50,965 nucleotides of DNA from a virus. The DNA is taken from positions 1 to 50,965 of the IMG/VR virus record IMGVR_UViG_3300020476_000004, one strand, 5' to 3'. The notes below the pieces were generated by a model. That model ran no database searches. It was not told where the DNA came from and saw nothing but the letters and a program-made list of their open reading frames with translations. The translations under genes and the position numbers were made by a program. Of the stretch, positions 40,371-48,875 are shown piece by piece (within the stretch, counting starts at the first letter, position 1; every line of letters begins with the position of its first letter).

Positions 40371-40457
40371 TCATATGTCCAGAATTTTCAGTGTGATCCA
40401 AATAACAGATACTGCGATCACCAGACTAAGGACCGTTGTTGCTTGGTCGTCTATCAT
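40371..40457 (-). CDS. Tiny transmembrane peptide, 28 aa
   Basis: Frame from ATG 40457 to TGA 40371, starting MIDDQATT and continuing as one hydrophobic helix (VLSLVIAVSVIWITLKIL). It is followed immediately by the ATG of the lipoprotein frame (ATGA overlap). A small membrane peptide next to a lipoprotein suggests a lysis or exclusion pair, but 28 residues is short for an i-spanin, so the pairing is only a hypothesis. Confidence 0.45.
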   Translation of the reverse strand: MIDDQATTVLSLVIAVSVIWITLKILDI

Positions 40458-40519
40458 GCACTCAGGAGTAGGGATTTACAGAATTGACTATTTTGCCCTG
40501 AAAGGCTATCACATAAACG

Positions 40520-42739
40520 ATGAGCGACCGCCCACTGGATATTGACGGGTTGGATCTGGGCTCCCTGACCGAAAAAGGGAAACCTGTAACCACTCGCCTC
40601 AAGGATGTTAAGAGTGCTGTCAGTATTTTCAGCACTCTTTTGCGGGCCGACGAGAAGTCCTCGGTGAACCGCGCCAGAGTAGATGCCATGTTCGACGGAG
40701 CTGCTCCGTACAACGCAAGTAATCTCGCGGTGAGCGGCCAACAGCTCAAAACAAACCTGAATTTTGGAGATGCCCAACGACTTTTGGATATTAGTCTGTC
40801 TGCTTATGTTGACCTTTATTCTTCTTTGGAACGACTCATTGAAGTTACGGGAACTCAAGGCGAGGCGAGCGAAATCAAACCGGCGGAAGAAATCGTCGCG
40901 GAAGAACTGACCCACCTGATTCGTGGGTGGCCCGAGTTCCACAACGCGTACCTTAGGCTCTGCACGACCTTTATTAAACACGGAGTCGCTGTAGCTTACT
41001 TCGACTCGCCGGATGACTGGCGTTTCCGCGTCGGCGGGTTTACCGACATCCTGATTCCACGGCAGACGCCTGCGAATGAGGAGTGCATAGACATCGCCAT
41101 CGGTCGCCGCAACTACCTGCTGCACGAACTATATAATTACATCAAGAACCCGGAAGCGGCCACCAAGGTGGGGTGGAATGTGGCTGAGGTGAAGCGGGTC
41201 ATTGCTAAGAACGCCACAACTTCGGGCCGCACTTACGACAATGCCGATTATGAGCGGATGCAGGCCGAGATGAAGAACAACGACATCTACGAGGGAATCC
41301 AGAACCCCTCCGTACGGGTCCTTCACTACTGGGTCAAGGAGATGGACGGCAGTGTTAGTCACTACATCTCAGCGGAAGACACTCCGAAGGACTTCCTGTA
41401 TAAGAAAGTTTCCAGATATGAAAAGGCCGAGCAGGCATACGTGATGTTCACCTATGGCGTCGGCAGCAACGGTACATACCATTCGATTCGTGGCCTAGGC
41501 CAACGCATCTTCGCCCACGTACAGACCAGTAACCGACTGCGTTGCCAGCAGATCGACGGAGCAATGCTCGCGTCTGCGGTGATGATCCAACCCGAAACAC
41601 AAAGGTCTCTGGACGAACTGCAATTCACTTACTATGGCGCTTACGCCGTACTGAGCCCGAATGTAAACATCGTTGAAAAAGCTATCCCGAATCTCGGCAC
41701 CGCCGTTCAACCCGCACTGGAAGATCTCACCAACCAGTTGCAGCTCAATACTGATACTGTCAGTACATATGGCCCGAATCAGGGTTCACCGTACAGGAAT
41801 CAGATGCAGGTTGTGGCTGACATGGATGTCACCACCCGCCTTTCGGGCGCGAGCCTGAACTTGTTCTACGCCAGTTGGAACAGGTTACTGCGCGAGGTGG
41901 TGCGCCGTGTGGTCACAACTAAGAAACCCGACGCCGCTATCAAGGATTTCTATAATCGTTGCGAAGCCCGCGGCGTGCCCCCTGAATTTATAAAGACTTT
42001 GGACGTCGACCGTACGAGAGCCGTCCGGTCCATCGGCAATGGGAGCCACGCCAACAGAGTAGTGGCTCTTCGTGAGCTTCAGGGGATCAGTGGTCAGTTT
42101 GATGACGTCGGCAGGCGCAACCTGACCCGCGATATTGTTTCTACCAGAGTGGGGCACGATCTTGCCGACCGGTATGTTCCTGCTGAGGTCGAAAAGCGCC
42201 CGACCATCGACCTCAAGATTGCCTACTTTGAGAATCAGCAGCTCATGGCGGGGCAGGCGGTACCAGTTGTGGGTAACGAGCTTCACGGCACCCATCTGGA
42301 GGTTCATGTCCCGGCGCTAGCCCAGCTTATAGAGCAGCTTAATGTGGGCGAGGCCGATCCGATGCAGGCGATGCCGACTCTACAGGCTTTCTATGAGCAT
42401 ATCAGCCAGACCGTCCAATTTGCCGCAGGCGACCCCGCCCTTGAAGGGCTGGTTGGGCAGACGCAACAGATACTTCAGTTCGCTGAAGAAGCCATTAACA
42501 ACACCGCTAAAGCCCTTCAGAAAGTTCAACGGGATCAAGCGCAACAAGCCCCGCCCGAGGGAGAAGAAGCAGCACCCCCACAACAAGATCCCAAGGTAGC
42601 GGAGCATCAGGTCAAGATGCAGATCGCCCAAGAAAAAGCGGAACTTGATATGGCGATTAAGCAGAAAAAACATGAGCAAGAAATGGCTTTGCGGGACGCA
42701 AAAGCCGCTCTAGAGTTCCGCGAGAATAGTGAATTCTAA
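40520..42739 (+). CDS. Portal protein (head-tail connector)
   Basis: A 739-residue protein at the start of the structural operon. The N-terminal 250 residues have the portal-like pattern with alternating helices and a conserved tryptophan region (FIKHGVAVAYFDSPDDWRFRV), and the C-terminal 100 residues are Q/A/E-rich with a coiled-coil (HQVKMQIAQEKAELDMAI), as in large podovirus portals. It forms the dodecameric ring through which TerL packages DNA. The next gene overlaps its 3' end by 11 nt. Assignment rests on length, order and composition. Confidence 0.82.
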   Translation: MSDRPLDIDGLDLGSLTEKGKPVTTRLKDVKSAVSIFSTLLRADEKSSVNRARVDAMFDGAAPYNASNLAVSGQQLKTNLNFGDAQRLLDISLSAYVDLYSSLERLIEVTGTQGEASEIKPAEEIVAEELTHLIRGWPEFHNAYLRLCTTFIKHGVAVAYFDSPDDWRFRVGGFTDILIPRQTPANEECIDIAIGRRNYLLHELYNYIKNPEAATKVGWNVAEVKRVIAKNATTSGRTYDNADYERMQAEMKNNDIYEGIQNPSVRVLHYWVKEMDGSVSHYISAEDTPKDFLYKKVSRYEKAEQAYVMFTYGVGSNGTYHSIRGLGQRIFAHVQTSNRLRCQQIDGAMLASAVMIQPETQRSLDELQFTYYGAYAVLSPNVNIVEKAIPNLGTAVQPALEDLTNQLQLNTDTVSTYGPNQGSPYRNQMQVVADMDVTTRLSGASLNLFYASWNRLLREVVRRVVTTKKPDAAIKDFYNRCEARGVPPEFIKTLDVDRTRAVRSIGNGSHANRVVALRELQGISGQFDDVGRRNLTRDIVSTRVGHDLADRYVPAEVEKRPTIDLKIAYFENQQLMAGQAVPVVGNELHGTHLEVHVPALAQLIEQLNVGEADPMQAMPTLQAFYEHISQTVQFAAGDPALEGLVGQTQQILQFAEEAINNTAKALQKVQRDQAQQAPPEGEEAAPPQQDPKVAEHQVKMQIAQEKAELDMAIKQKKHEQEMALRDAKAALEFRENSEF

Positions 42740-43055
42740 AGAACTCCTCCAGTTACATGATGAGACTTGCAAGGAATGCAAGGACATCATGCGAACGAAA
42801 AATTCCGACTACACGGGGGGCAAGGATGCCGTGGACCCGTTCGCCAATTTCAAAAGCAGCGCCGTGATCGGTATTCACCCCGTTCATGGACTCCTGATGC
42901 GGGTACTGGACAAGATTCAAAGAATTCGTTCATTCGTGAATGATAAAGAGTTACAGGTCCCCGACGAGAGTGTAGAAGATGCCTGCCACGACATCGTCAA
43001 CTACGCGATTCTGGCAAAAGCCATGCTCTCGGAAGAGCGGAAAAATTCTAAGTAA
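42729..43055 (+). CDS. DUF1599-like nucleotide-modification-associated protein
   Basis: A 108-residue protein with HDETCKECKDIMRTKNSDYTG, then DPFANFK and HGLLMRVLDKIQRIRSFV, ending EDACHDIVNYAILAKAML. This is the DUF1599 / nucleotide-modification-associated domain 1 pattern (K-x-x-DY, F-x-N-F, R-x-x-DK-x-x-R, E-x-x-x-D-x-x-NY), a MazG-like all-helical family that binds nucleotides or supports base hypermodification. Finding it between portal and scaffold genes is out of place and suggests insertion of a metabolic gene. Confidence 0.78.
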   Translation: MNSKELLQLHDETCKECKDIMRTKNSDYTGGKDAVDPFANFKSSAVIGIHPVHGLLMRVLDKIQRIRSFVNDKELQVPDESVEDACHDIVNYAILAKAMLSEERKNSK

Positions 43056-43352
43056 ATGCCCAAGGCTATAACTCCTCCTGTTCCGGTAGATCGCTGGTAC
43101 AAAGACCTCGCCGCAGTCAAAGAGCTGCACGACATTTTGGAATCGGCTGTTTTCCAGAAAGCGGTCGCAACGCTTAAAGAAATAGCTGGACCTTCTTTCA
43201 ATACTTTGCAGGATGAAGGCCATAATAGTACCCGCCACGCGTGGTATGCTGGGTATCGGGATGCTTTTAATGACCTCTACAAACTAACCAAGATCCATAA
43301 TTCTAAATCCAGTACCCACCATTCCGACGAGTGGACCCATATTGAGTCATGA
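43056..43352 (+). CDS. Hypothetical protein, 98 aa
   Basis: Starts MPKAITPPVPVDRWYKDL and contains two amphipathic helices (AVKELHDILESAVFQKAVATLKEI) followed by HAWYAGYRDAFNDLYKL. Similar small helical proteins occur between portal and scaffold genes in other podovirus genomes, as head-assembly factors. It overlaps the next gene by 4 nt. Confidence 0.7.
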   Translation: MPKAITPPVPVDRWYKDLAAVKELHDILESAVFQKAVATLKEIAGPSFNTLQDEGHNSTRHAWYAGYRDAFNDLYKLTKIHNSKSSTHHSDEWTHIES

Positions 43353-44572
43353 GCGAAGAAGCCGCCCCCGCCCCAGAAGCTACCGAAGTAGCCGAGCCGA
43401 CGCCAGAAGTCGCCGTTGAGGCACTACCGGAAACCGGAACCGAGAACATTAGTTTTACCGATGCGCTGGAGGAGGCGTTGACCCGAGTAGAAGATGCCTC
43501 GGAGGCGATTTCAACGCCCGAGCCCACCCCCGAGCCCACCCCCGAAACCGCACCAGAACCAGAAGCTACTGCTGAAGACCCCGTTCCTGTGGCGGAAGAA
43601 AGTACCGAAGCTGCGGACGCCGCCCCCCTTGACCAGTTGAGTGAAGATGTTGGGGATGATTGGACACCCAAGGCGGCTAATCGGTTCAAGCAGCTCAAGG
43701 AGGAGCTTAAGAACAGCTCGTCTGAACTGGAAAATTTACGGCAAAAAAGTATCGAGCACGAAGCCCGTATCAAGGAGCTGACGGCCATCAATGAGTCGGA
43801 GGACCCCAAAGCGATGCAGGAAAAGCTCGCCCAGTATGAGCAGGAAAAAATGTTCACCAATCTGGAGGAGACTGAGTCTTATAAAGAAAGGGTCACCAGA
43901 CCCCTACAGGACTTATTGAATCAAACTGAAGCGGTAGCCAATAAATATGGTATAGATAATGAAGCTCTCATGGATGCCGTTGCTATGGATGATGAGGCCG
44001 CGCAGGATAAGGCTTTAGAAGATCTTCTTAGTCTGGCGACGGATAGGGACAAATCACGTGTTTACCGTGTAATTGAAAACATCGAGCCCCTTATGGCTGT
44101 TCGGCAGGAGATGCACGAAAATGTAGCCCAAGCCATTGCCGAGGCTAAGGAAGCCGATGAGCAGCAAGCCAATCAGAAAATTGCCCAGCAAGCCAAGATA
44201 CGACAGCAAGTGGCTTCTGAAGTTGGAGACCGCGTAGCGGAAAAATTGCCCTTTTTAAGCGCCCTTGAGGGGTTTGATATGTCCGCGGCCAAGGAAGCCG
44301 CCACAAATTCAGACCCCGCCACCATCCATCCAGTTGACCACGCCTACAACTCCATCGCGTCCAAGATCCTACCCACGGTGGTAAAGGAGTACGCGTCTAT
44401 GCGAAAAGAAGTTGAGATGCTGACCGACCGTCTGGCTGAATATGAAGGGGCTGAACCCACGGTGTCCAGCGGTACCGCGGTCACCCCAGCCGCTGCTATG
44501 GGGCAGGCTAGCGAGGGCATGACTTTTGAAGAGTCCGTTAATGCTGCCTTTGCAGGCACGGGCATGGGCTAA
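43349..44572 (+). CDS. Scaffolding-type capsid assembly protein
   Basis: A 407-residue acidic protein. The N-terminal 110 residues are disordered, P/E/A-rich (TPEPTPEPTPETAPEPE), the middle is a coiled-coil (KQLKEELKNSSSELENLRQK) and the C-terminal half has helices and ends with a G/A-rich tail. The composition and place directly before the capsid gene match phage scaffolds that direct prohead assembly and are then removed. No protease motif is seen in it, so any scaffold protease must be elsewhere. Confidence 0.78.
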   Translation: MSEEAAPAPEATEVAEPTPEVAVEALPETGTENISFTDALEEALTRVEDASEAISTPEPTPEPTPETAPEPEATAEDPVPVAEESTEAADAAPLDQLSEDVGDDWTPKAANRFKQLKEELKNSSSELENLRQKSIEHEARIKELTAINESEDPKAMQEKLAQYEQEKMFTNLEETESYKERVTRPLQDLLNQTEAVANKYGIDNEALMDAVAMDDEAAQDKALEDLLSLATDRDKSRVYRVIENIEPLMAVRQEMHENVAQAIAEAKEADEQQANQKIAQQAKIRQQVASEVGDRVAEKLPFLSALEGFDMSAAKEAATNSDPATIHPVDHAYNSIASKILPTVVKEYASMRKEVEMLTDRLAEYEGAEPTVSSGTAVTPAAAMGQASEGMTFEESVNAAFAGTGMG

Positions 44573-44618
44573 CCACCCCCTTGACCCCTAAGTGGCTCTG
44601 TGGGATGATGGTCCCATC

Positions 44619-44927
44619 ATGTCCACTGCTCCTAAAGGCGATTCCCGAATCGCACTGTATGTAGGTCTGGCGATTCAGGCTGCTGGCATTGTTTGGTGGG
44701 CGTCCAACCTCAACTCTCAAGTTCAGCACAATGATTTTCAAATCCAAATGGTGGTCAAAGACGTCCACAAAAACTCTGAATTTGTGGAGCTTTGGCCTGC
44801 TGGTAAGTGGGGCTCTGGCGAGTTGCCTTCTGATACGAGACAGGACCTCCACATCTCAGAACTACAAAAGCGGGTTGAGAAATTGATGGGGGAGCTTTAC
44901 ACGTTAAGGACGAATAAGGCTGAATAA
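44619..44927 (+). CDS. Membrane-anchored coiled-coil protein, 102 aa
   Basis: Start taken at ATG 44619 (MSTAPKGDSRI) instead of GTG 44592, because the former directly precedes a hydrophobic helix (IALYVGLAIQAAGIVWWAS) and starts a credible N-in anchor. The C-terminal part has a coiled-coil LHISELQKRVEKLMGELY. Topology resembles an i-spanin/Rz-like or a holin-associated protein, but it sits inside the capsid operon. A 7-bp inverted repeat ATGATGG/CCATCAT overlaps the start. Confidence 0.6.
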   Translation: MSTAPKGDSRIALYVGLAIQAAGIVWWASNLNSQVQHNDFQIQMVVKDVHKNSEFVELWPAGKWGSGELPSDTRQDLHISELQKRVEKLMGELYTLRTNKAE

Positions 44928-44936
44928 ATTACCTAG

Positions 44937-44966
44937 TTGACATTTCTGCGGGTATACGTTTATATA
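44937..44966 (+). promoter_or_regulatory. Strong sigma70-like promoter upstream of capsid gene
   Basis: TTGACA (44937-44942), 18-bp spacer, TATATA (44961-44966). The -35 box is a perfect consensus. It lies about 210 bp upstream of the capsid start at 45179, so it would give a long leader with the 28-bp repeats downstream. Similar TTGACT/ATATAG arrangement at 39379. Confidence 0.6.
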
Positions 44967-44982
44967 GCCCCCTGACGCAGCT

Positions 44983-45084
44983 GGTTGCTCTAGCCATTAA
45001 ATAGTTCTACAAGTTGCCGAAGACATCGAGCGTTGACTCACCCACATAGACAGGCCGGTTGCTCTAGCCATTAAATAGTTCTAC
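44983..45084 (+). repeat. 28-bp perfect direct repeat in capsid gene leader
   Basis: Two identical 28-bp segments at 44983-45010 and 45057-45084 (74 bp apart), containing TTAAATAGTTCTAC. Position between a strong promoter and the capsid start suggests binding sites for a regulator or sites in the mRNA leader. Confidence 0.9.
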
Positions 45085-45178
45085 CCACGGTCCGTCCCCA
45101 ACCTTCTATTTTAGTCAGGCCGCTTTAAGACCCAGACAGGGGAGTGGTCTATTTCCTCAACTCAACTTTTCTAATACA

Positions 45179-46561
45179 ATGGCATTCGGACCTCCCGGCT
45201 CACTAACCAGTCCCACGACTGGCGCAGGGGCTGACATTAACACGATTCTGACCCAAGAAGCTGGGCGGATTGGCAATGATATTCATAAAGCCACTCTGCA
45301 CACCAGTCCTTGGATCGACCTCATCAAAAAAGCCTCCTTCCCTGAAGGCATGGGCTATCAACTCAGCACGCTGGTTTATGACCGTGCGCTGCCTATCACG
45401 CCCTTGGCAAATAGCCTTGGGTCCTCTCCCGCAAACTCAGAAGTTGGCACGGATTGGTCTGCGATGGGCAATGACACGCTCGGCGCTTCTCGCGGGTTCA
45501 CCGCTTTGCAGACTGACACGACTGCCTCGCTCCCAACTGAAGGCAGCAATGTTAACATCATCGACTTCTCCAAGCAGCTCAAGACTTACAGTCTCAGCCG
45601 CGCAGTAATCGAATCCCCGCGTATCAACGTCGAGGAACTTCGCTACGCTGTGCATCGCACCGAGCAGCTTCGGGCTATCATGGATCTCCTCAAGGAATCC
45701 ACCCGTCAGTCTTGGGAAGATCGCTACCGCCAACAGTTTGGTATGCAGGCCGACAACGTGGTCTACGCCCAAGCCTCTGGCACTGTCTTCTCCACAGGAG
45801 CGGAAGGCAAAGCCCTCTACGGCGGGATCGCAGCAGATGAGAGCGACATGCTCAATGTTGACGACACCATCACTGATGGTGGTGATGCTACAGCCGCAGG
45901 AGATGTGGTTAATACTGACGCCAACATCTCCAACGCACTTCTGGATAAAGCATATTTCCAGCTTGTTCGTAAAGGTGCTGGCAACAACGCCTACGGTCGT
46001 GAGAACGGACGCCCCGTGTTCACCCTTGTGTGTTCCTCGGAGGCTTCCTACCAACTCCAGACCGAAGCAGGTTTCCGCGATGACATCCGCTACAACAATG
46101 CCAAGGTCAGCGATCTCATCGCCCCTCTGGGTGTTGAGAAGTCCTTCAGGGGGTTCTACCACCTGATTGATGACATGGCTCCTCGTTTCGAGCTTGGGTT
46201 GACAGGCACCAACAACCACTTGGTTCAAGTCCCCGTCTATGATGTGGATCAGACCAATAATAAGATCGTGATGAACACGGCCTACGACAGCGCCCCTGTT
46301 GAAGCCGCATTCATCCTTCACCAAGATGTAATGGAGTCCTTGATTCCTGCACCCATTGGTAATGTAAGTGGTCTCAAGTTTGATCCCGTGTCATACAAAG
46401 GCGAATTCAAGTGGACGAATATTGCCGATGTTATTCGCAATCCTGATGGCCAAATTGGTTTCTTCAGGGGGATCATGGCCAGTGCGTCGAAGCCGATCAA
46501 AACCGAATTCGGCTACGTCATCCTCTTCCTCCGCACCAGCAGCACTCCCGCTGCTGTGTAG
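45179..46561 (+). CDS. Major capsid protein
   Basis: A 460-residue protein right after the scaffold and a dedicated promoter. Features fitting an HK97-like capsid: N-terminal arm (INTILTQEAGRIGND), a central helix-rich spine (RAIMDLLKESTRQSWEDRYR) and later beta-rich domains with many Gly/Asn/Thr. Length, gene order and abundant-gene context (promoter, leader repeats, 3' hairpin) support this. It could be confirmed by fold prediction; no single motif is diagnostic. Confidence 0.82.
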   Translation: MAFGPPGSLTSPTTGAGADINTILTQEAGRIGNDIHKATLHTSPWIDLIKKASFPEGMGYQLSTLVYDRALPITPLANSLGSSPANSEVGTDWSAMGNDTLGASRGFTALQTDTTASLPTEGSNVNIIDFSKQLKTYSLSRAVIESPRINVEELRYAVHRTEQLRAIMDLLKESTRQSWEDRYRQQFGMQADNVVYAQASGTVFSTGAEGKALYGGIAADESDMLNVDDTITDGGDATAAGDVVNTDANISNALLDKAYFQLVRKGAGNNAYGRENGRPVFTLVCSSEASYQLQTEAGFRDDIRYNNAKVSDLIAPLGVEKSFRGFYHLIDDMAPRFELGLTGTNNHLVQVPVYDVDQTNNKIVMNTAYDSAPVEAAFILHQDVMESLIPAPIGNVSGLKFDPVSYKGEFKWTNIADVIRNPDGQIGFFRGIMASASKPIKTEFGYVILFLRTSSTPAAV

Positions 46562-46568
46562 GTTTAAC

Positions 46569-46608
46569 TTGTGCGGGGTAGCGGCTTAACCCGTTACCCC
46601 GCGCACAA
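46569..46608 (+). terminator. Long hairpin after capsid gene
   Basis: Arms TTGTGC-GGGGTAGCGG and CCCGTTACCCC-GCGCACAA (about 16 bp with a 2-nt bulge) around CTTAA. No T-run on the plus strand, so it may act as a partial terminator or as an mRNA 3'-end protector that raises capsid message stability. Confidence 0.55.
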
Positions 46609-46622
46609 CCCACTATACGATC

Positions 46623-46823
46623 ATGCCTACCTTAGATGATGCCCCGACCTTAGAGACACTTTCACAAGTTGATCTTTTGGGTAGCAACGCTGGAGCAAAA
46701 ACTGCTCTTGCTACACAAGACCTTGTTTTGATTTACGACATGTCGGAACAAAAAATCAAAGCGGTCACCGTGGAAGATTTTCTTGAAGCAACTACGACTG
46801 GATCTGCTTCTGCTACAACTTAA
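46623..46823 (+). CDS. Hypothetical protein, 66 aa
   Basis: Short acidic protein starting MPTLDDAPTLETLSQVDL and containing a beta-strand motif (ATQDLVLIYDMSEQKI) that resembles small head-decoration or tail-accessory peptides. It is bracketed by the two hairpins flanking the capsid gene and shares the leader TACGATCATG with the 46898 gene. Confidence 0.68.
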   Translation: MPTLDDAPTLETLSQVDLLGSNAGAKTALATQDLVLIYDMSEQKIKAVTVEDFLEATTTGSASATT

Positions 46824-46846
46824 TTCCACCTCCAACCCTAACCATA

Positions 46847-46890
46847 AATCCCGAACCCTGAGTAACCCTTCGGGGTTCGGGATTTTACTT
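46847..46890 (+). terminator. Intrinsic terminator
   Basis: Perfect 12-bp stem AATCCCGAACCC (46847-46858) and GGGTTCGGGATT (46873-46884), followed by a short T-rich stretch TTACTTTAC. This is the clearest intrinsic terminator in the window and separates the capsid/decoration cassette from the 503-residue protein gene. Confidence 0.85.
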
Positions 46891-46897
46891 TACGATC

Positions 46898-48409
46898 ATG
46901 GCTACTAAGAAGAAACCGCGCCGGATTACCCAAGAAGAACTCGCGGGGATGCACTACGATCCCGTGGAGAAGGTATATTATGACACCTCGGAGCTTGAGG
47001 AGCGCGGCATGGATGTGCCCGAGTGGGCGAGAGGAGGCGATAAATCCGAGGATTTTAAGCCCACTCATGTGCTATCTGAATCGGGCAGGCTCGTTCCTGT
47101 CGGCGGCGAAACCGGACCCGCCCCCGACCCTGCCGTCGCCCGAGGGGGTGGCAAGTTTCACGCCCCCGCAGAGGGGAAAATTGTTTGGCAAGAGAAAGAC
47201 GACGACGGCAATATAACTTATGAGGAGCGTGAGTATCCGGCACGTACGATCCACTTTAGAAATAGGGCAGAGTTAAAAGCAGAGTTAGAACGCCGCCGTA
47301 TTCAAGCGACAGATCAAAAGACCTTTCCATTTGATCGTGGCCGAGACGGCCTATACGGCCTCGTTCCTTACGACGAGTATCAAATGTCGCGGAAAGTAGA
47401 TGCGGCCAATCGACTAAGCGAGGAGTTAAGGGAGAAAGAGAAGAAGATAAGCCAACGTGTAGACGAGCTACCTTCGCGTGATCCAGAGACCACCACCGTT
47501 TCTAAACAGAAAAAGGGAAAAGGGGAGGGAGGGGAACCCGTAAAAGACCAACCCCAACCATCTGATCTAGACGCACCCCCCGAAGGAGCCCCAGATAAGT
47601 TTGAGCCCGCGCCTACAAAAGGTCCTGTTGAGCAGGCGAGGGAAACCCCAGAAGATAAAGCGGAGCCTTCGCAGCCGGATGTTGGAGACGTCGTTGAAGA
47701 GCGCGATTTTGACCCGCTTGATAGAGAACTGACCGTTGCAGAACGAGAGGAGATCGAAGCCGAGCTAGCTAAGCTGGACGAAAAGATCGACCCGTTGGGG
47801 GAGGCTATGAAAGCCGACGAAGAAGAGCCCGACCCAACCACCATCGTCGGTGATGATGAAGAAATAACGGTACCCAGACTCACCCCATCGGAAATACCAG
47901 AATCCGGTACCCCAGAGCTTACGGATGTGGTGATGGAGGAGTTGGAAAAGGGCGCGCCCCCGATGGAGGAGGCCAAGACCAAAGATACTCCCGCTGGGGA
48001 TATCCCAGCCCCGCCTTCACTGAATGAACCAGAGCCCATTGGAGGCCCAGACCTTACGGATGTAAAGTTGGAAGAGTTGGAAGAGTCGGAAGAGCTGGAG
48101 GGTGTTATTACTGCGGAAGAGGTCGAGGCACTCGCTGCAAAACTCCCTTCTAAAGAGTTTGGGTTTGATTGGCATAAACAATTCTTGCAAGAATTCATTA
48201 CTAAGCGTGCATATGATCCAACGAGCTTGCGGGATCGAATGAGGATGGAGTTCCTGATTAAATTCTTTGGAGATGAGTACCCCGTCAACCCCGGACTTAG
48301 AGCCGAAATGGGCACAAAAGCCCTTAACGAGATGCACGAGGATCTAGAAGAGAGTATTCAGGCCGCGGAAAAACGACGCCGAGATGCGCTAGGTAAAGAC
48401 GCCGAATAA
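46898..48409 (+). CDS. Acidic low-complexity protein with repeats, 503 aa
   Basis: N-terminal 130 residues include a region (KPRRITQEELAGMHYDPVEK, YYDTSELEERGM) that may be a small folded domain; residues about 180-430 are D/E/P-rich and contain imperfect repeats ELTDVVMEELEK and DLTDVKLEELEE; the C-terminal 80 residues are helical (FDWHKQFLQEFITKRAYDP). Function not recognised. Position after the capsid and TACGATCATG leader suggest a structural or head-completion role. Confidence 0.72.
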   Translation: MATKKKPRRITQEELAGMHYDPVEKVYYDTSELEERGMDVPEWARGGDKSEDFKPTHVLSESGRLVPVGGETGPAPDPAVARGGGKFHAPAEGKIVWQEKDDDGNITYEEREYPARTIHFRNRAELKAELERRRIQATDQKTFPFDRGRDGLYGLVPYDEYQMSRKVDAANRLSEELREKEKKISQRVDELPSRDPETTTVSKQKKGKGEGGEPVKDQPQPSDLDAPPEGAPDKFEPAPTKGPVEQARETPEDKAEPSQPDVGDVVEERDFDPLDRELTVAEREEIEAELAKLDEKIDPLGEAMKADEEEPDPTTIVGDDEEITVPRLTPSEIPESGTPELTDVVMEELEKGAPPMEEAKTKDTPAGDIPAPPSLNEPEPIGGPDLTDVKLEELEESEELEGVITAEEVEALAAKLPSKEFGFDWHKQFLQEFITKRAYDPTSLRDRMRMEFLIKFFGDEYPVNPGLRAEMGTKALNEMHEDLEESIQAAEKRRRDALGKDAE

Positions 48410-48449
48410 AGGACCCTTGAAACCCAACCCCCACCCTGTAAACTAAGTC

Positions 48450-48863
48450 ATGGCCGCTAAATCAGTAACACATTCAGTTTCCCTCGCTGTGGGGAATATA
48501 GCACTGGCCCTCAGCGATTCATCAACCGCAACCGCTAACCCAACAGATTATTTGTTGGCCACGCAGACTGTCTCTACCAGTTACGAGGCGTTAGACGATG
48601 GTGAAGTTGACCCCGCTTCTTGTCTGGTCATGTTGCTTATTAAGAACGAAAACACGACTGGATCTTCTGAGTTACAGCTATCACTCGACGGACATCTCGC
48701 AGACGATGGAGACGTAGGCACGAATCCAACCATTCACCTTGTCCTGCACAACGGACAAACCAATCTGATAAGCATAGAGAACTACGGTAACGTGAGAATA
48801 AAAAGTAACACGGGCAGCGTAGAAGTTACTTACATGGCCGTCCAAATCGGAGCTAATACTTAA
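48450..48863 (+). CDS. Beta-rich structural protein, 137 aa (decoration or fibre type)
   Basis: Ser/Thr/Asn/Asp-rich beta pattern (LVMLLIKNENTTG, LQLSLDGHLADDGD, ISIENYGNVRIKSNTGSVEVTYMAVQ), typical of phage head-decoration, tail or baseplate beta-sandwich proteins. No enzyme motif. Leader lacks SD. Confidence 0.65.
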   Translation: MAAKSVTHSVSLAVGNIALALSDSSTATANPTDYLLATQTVSTSYEALDDGEVDPASCLVMLLIKNENTTGSSELQLSLDGHLADDGDVGTNPTIHLVLHNGQTNLISIENYGNVRIKSNTGSVEVTYMAVQIGANT

Positions 48864-48875
48864 AAACCAACAATC

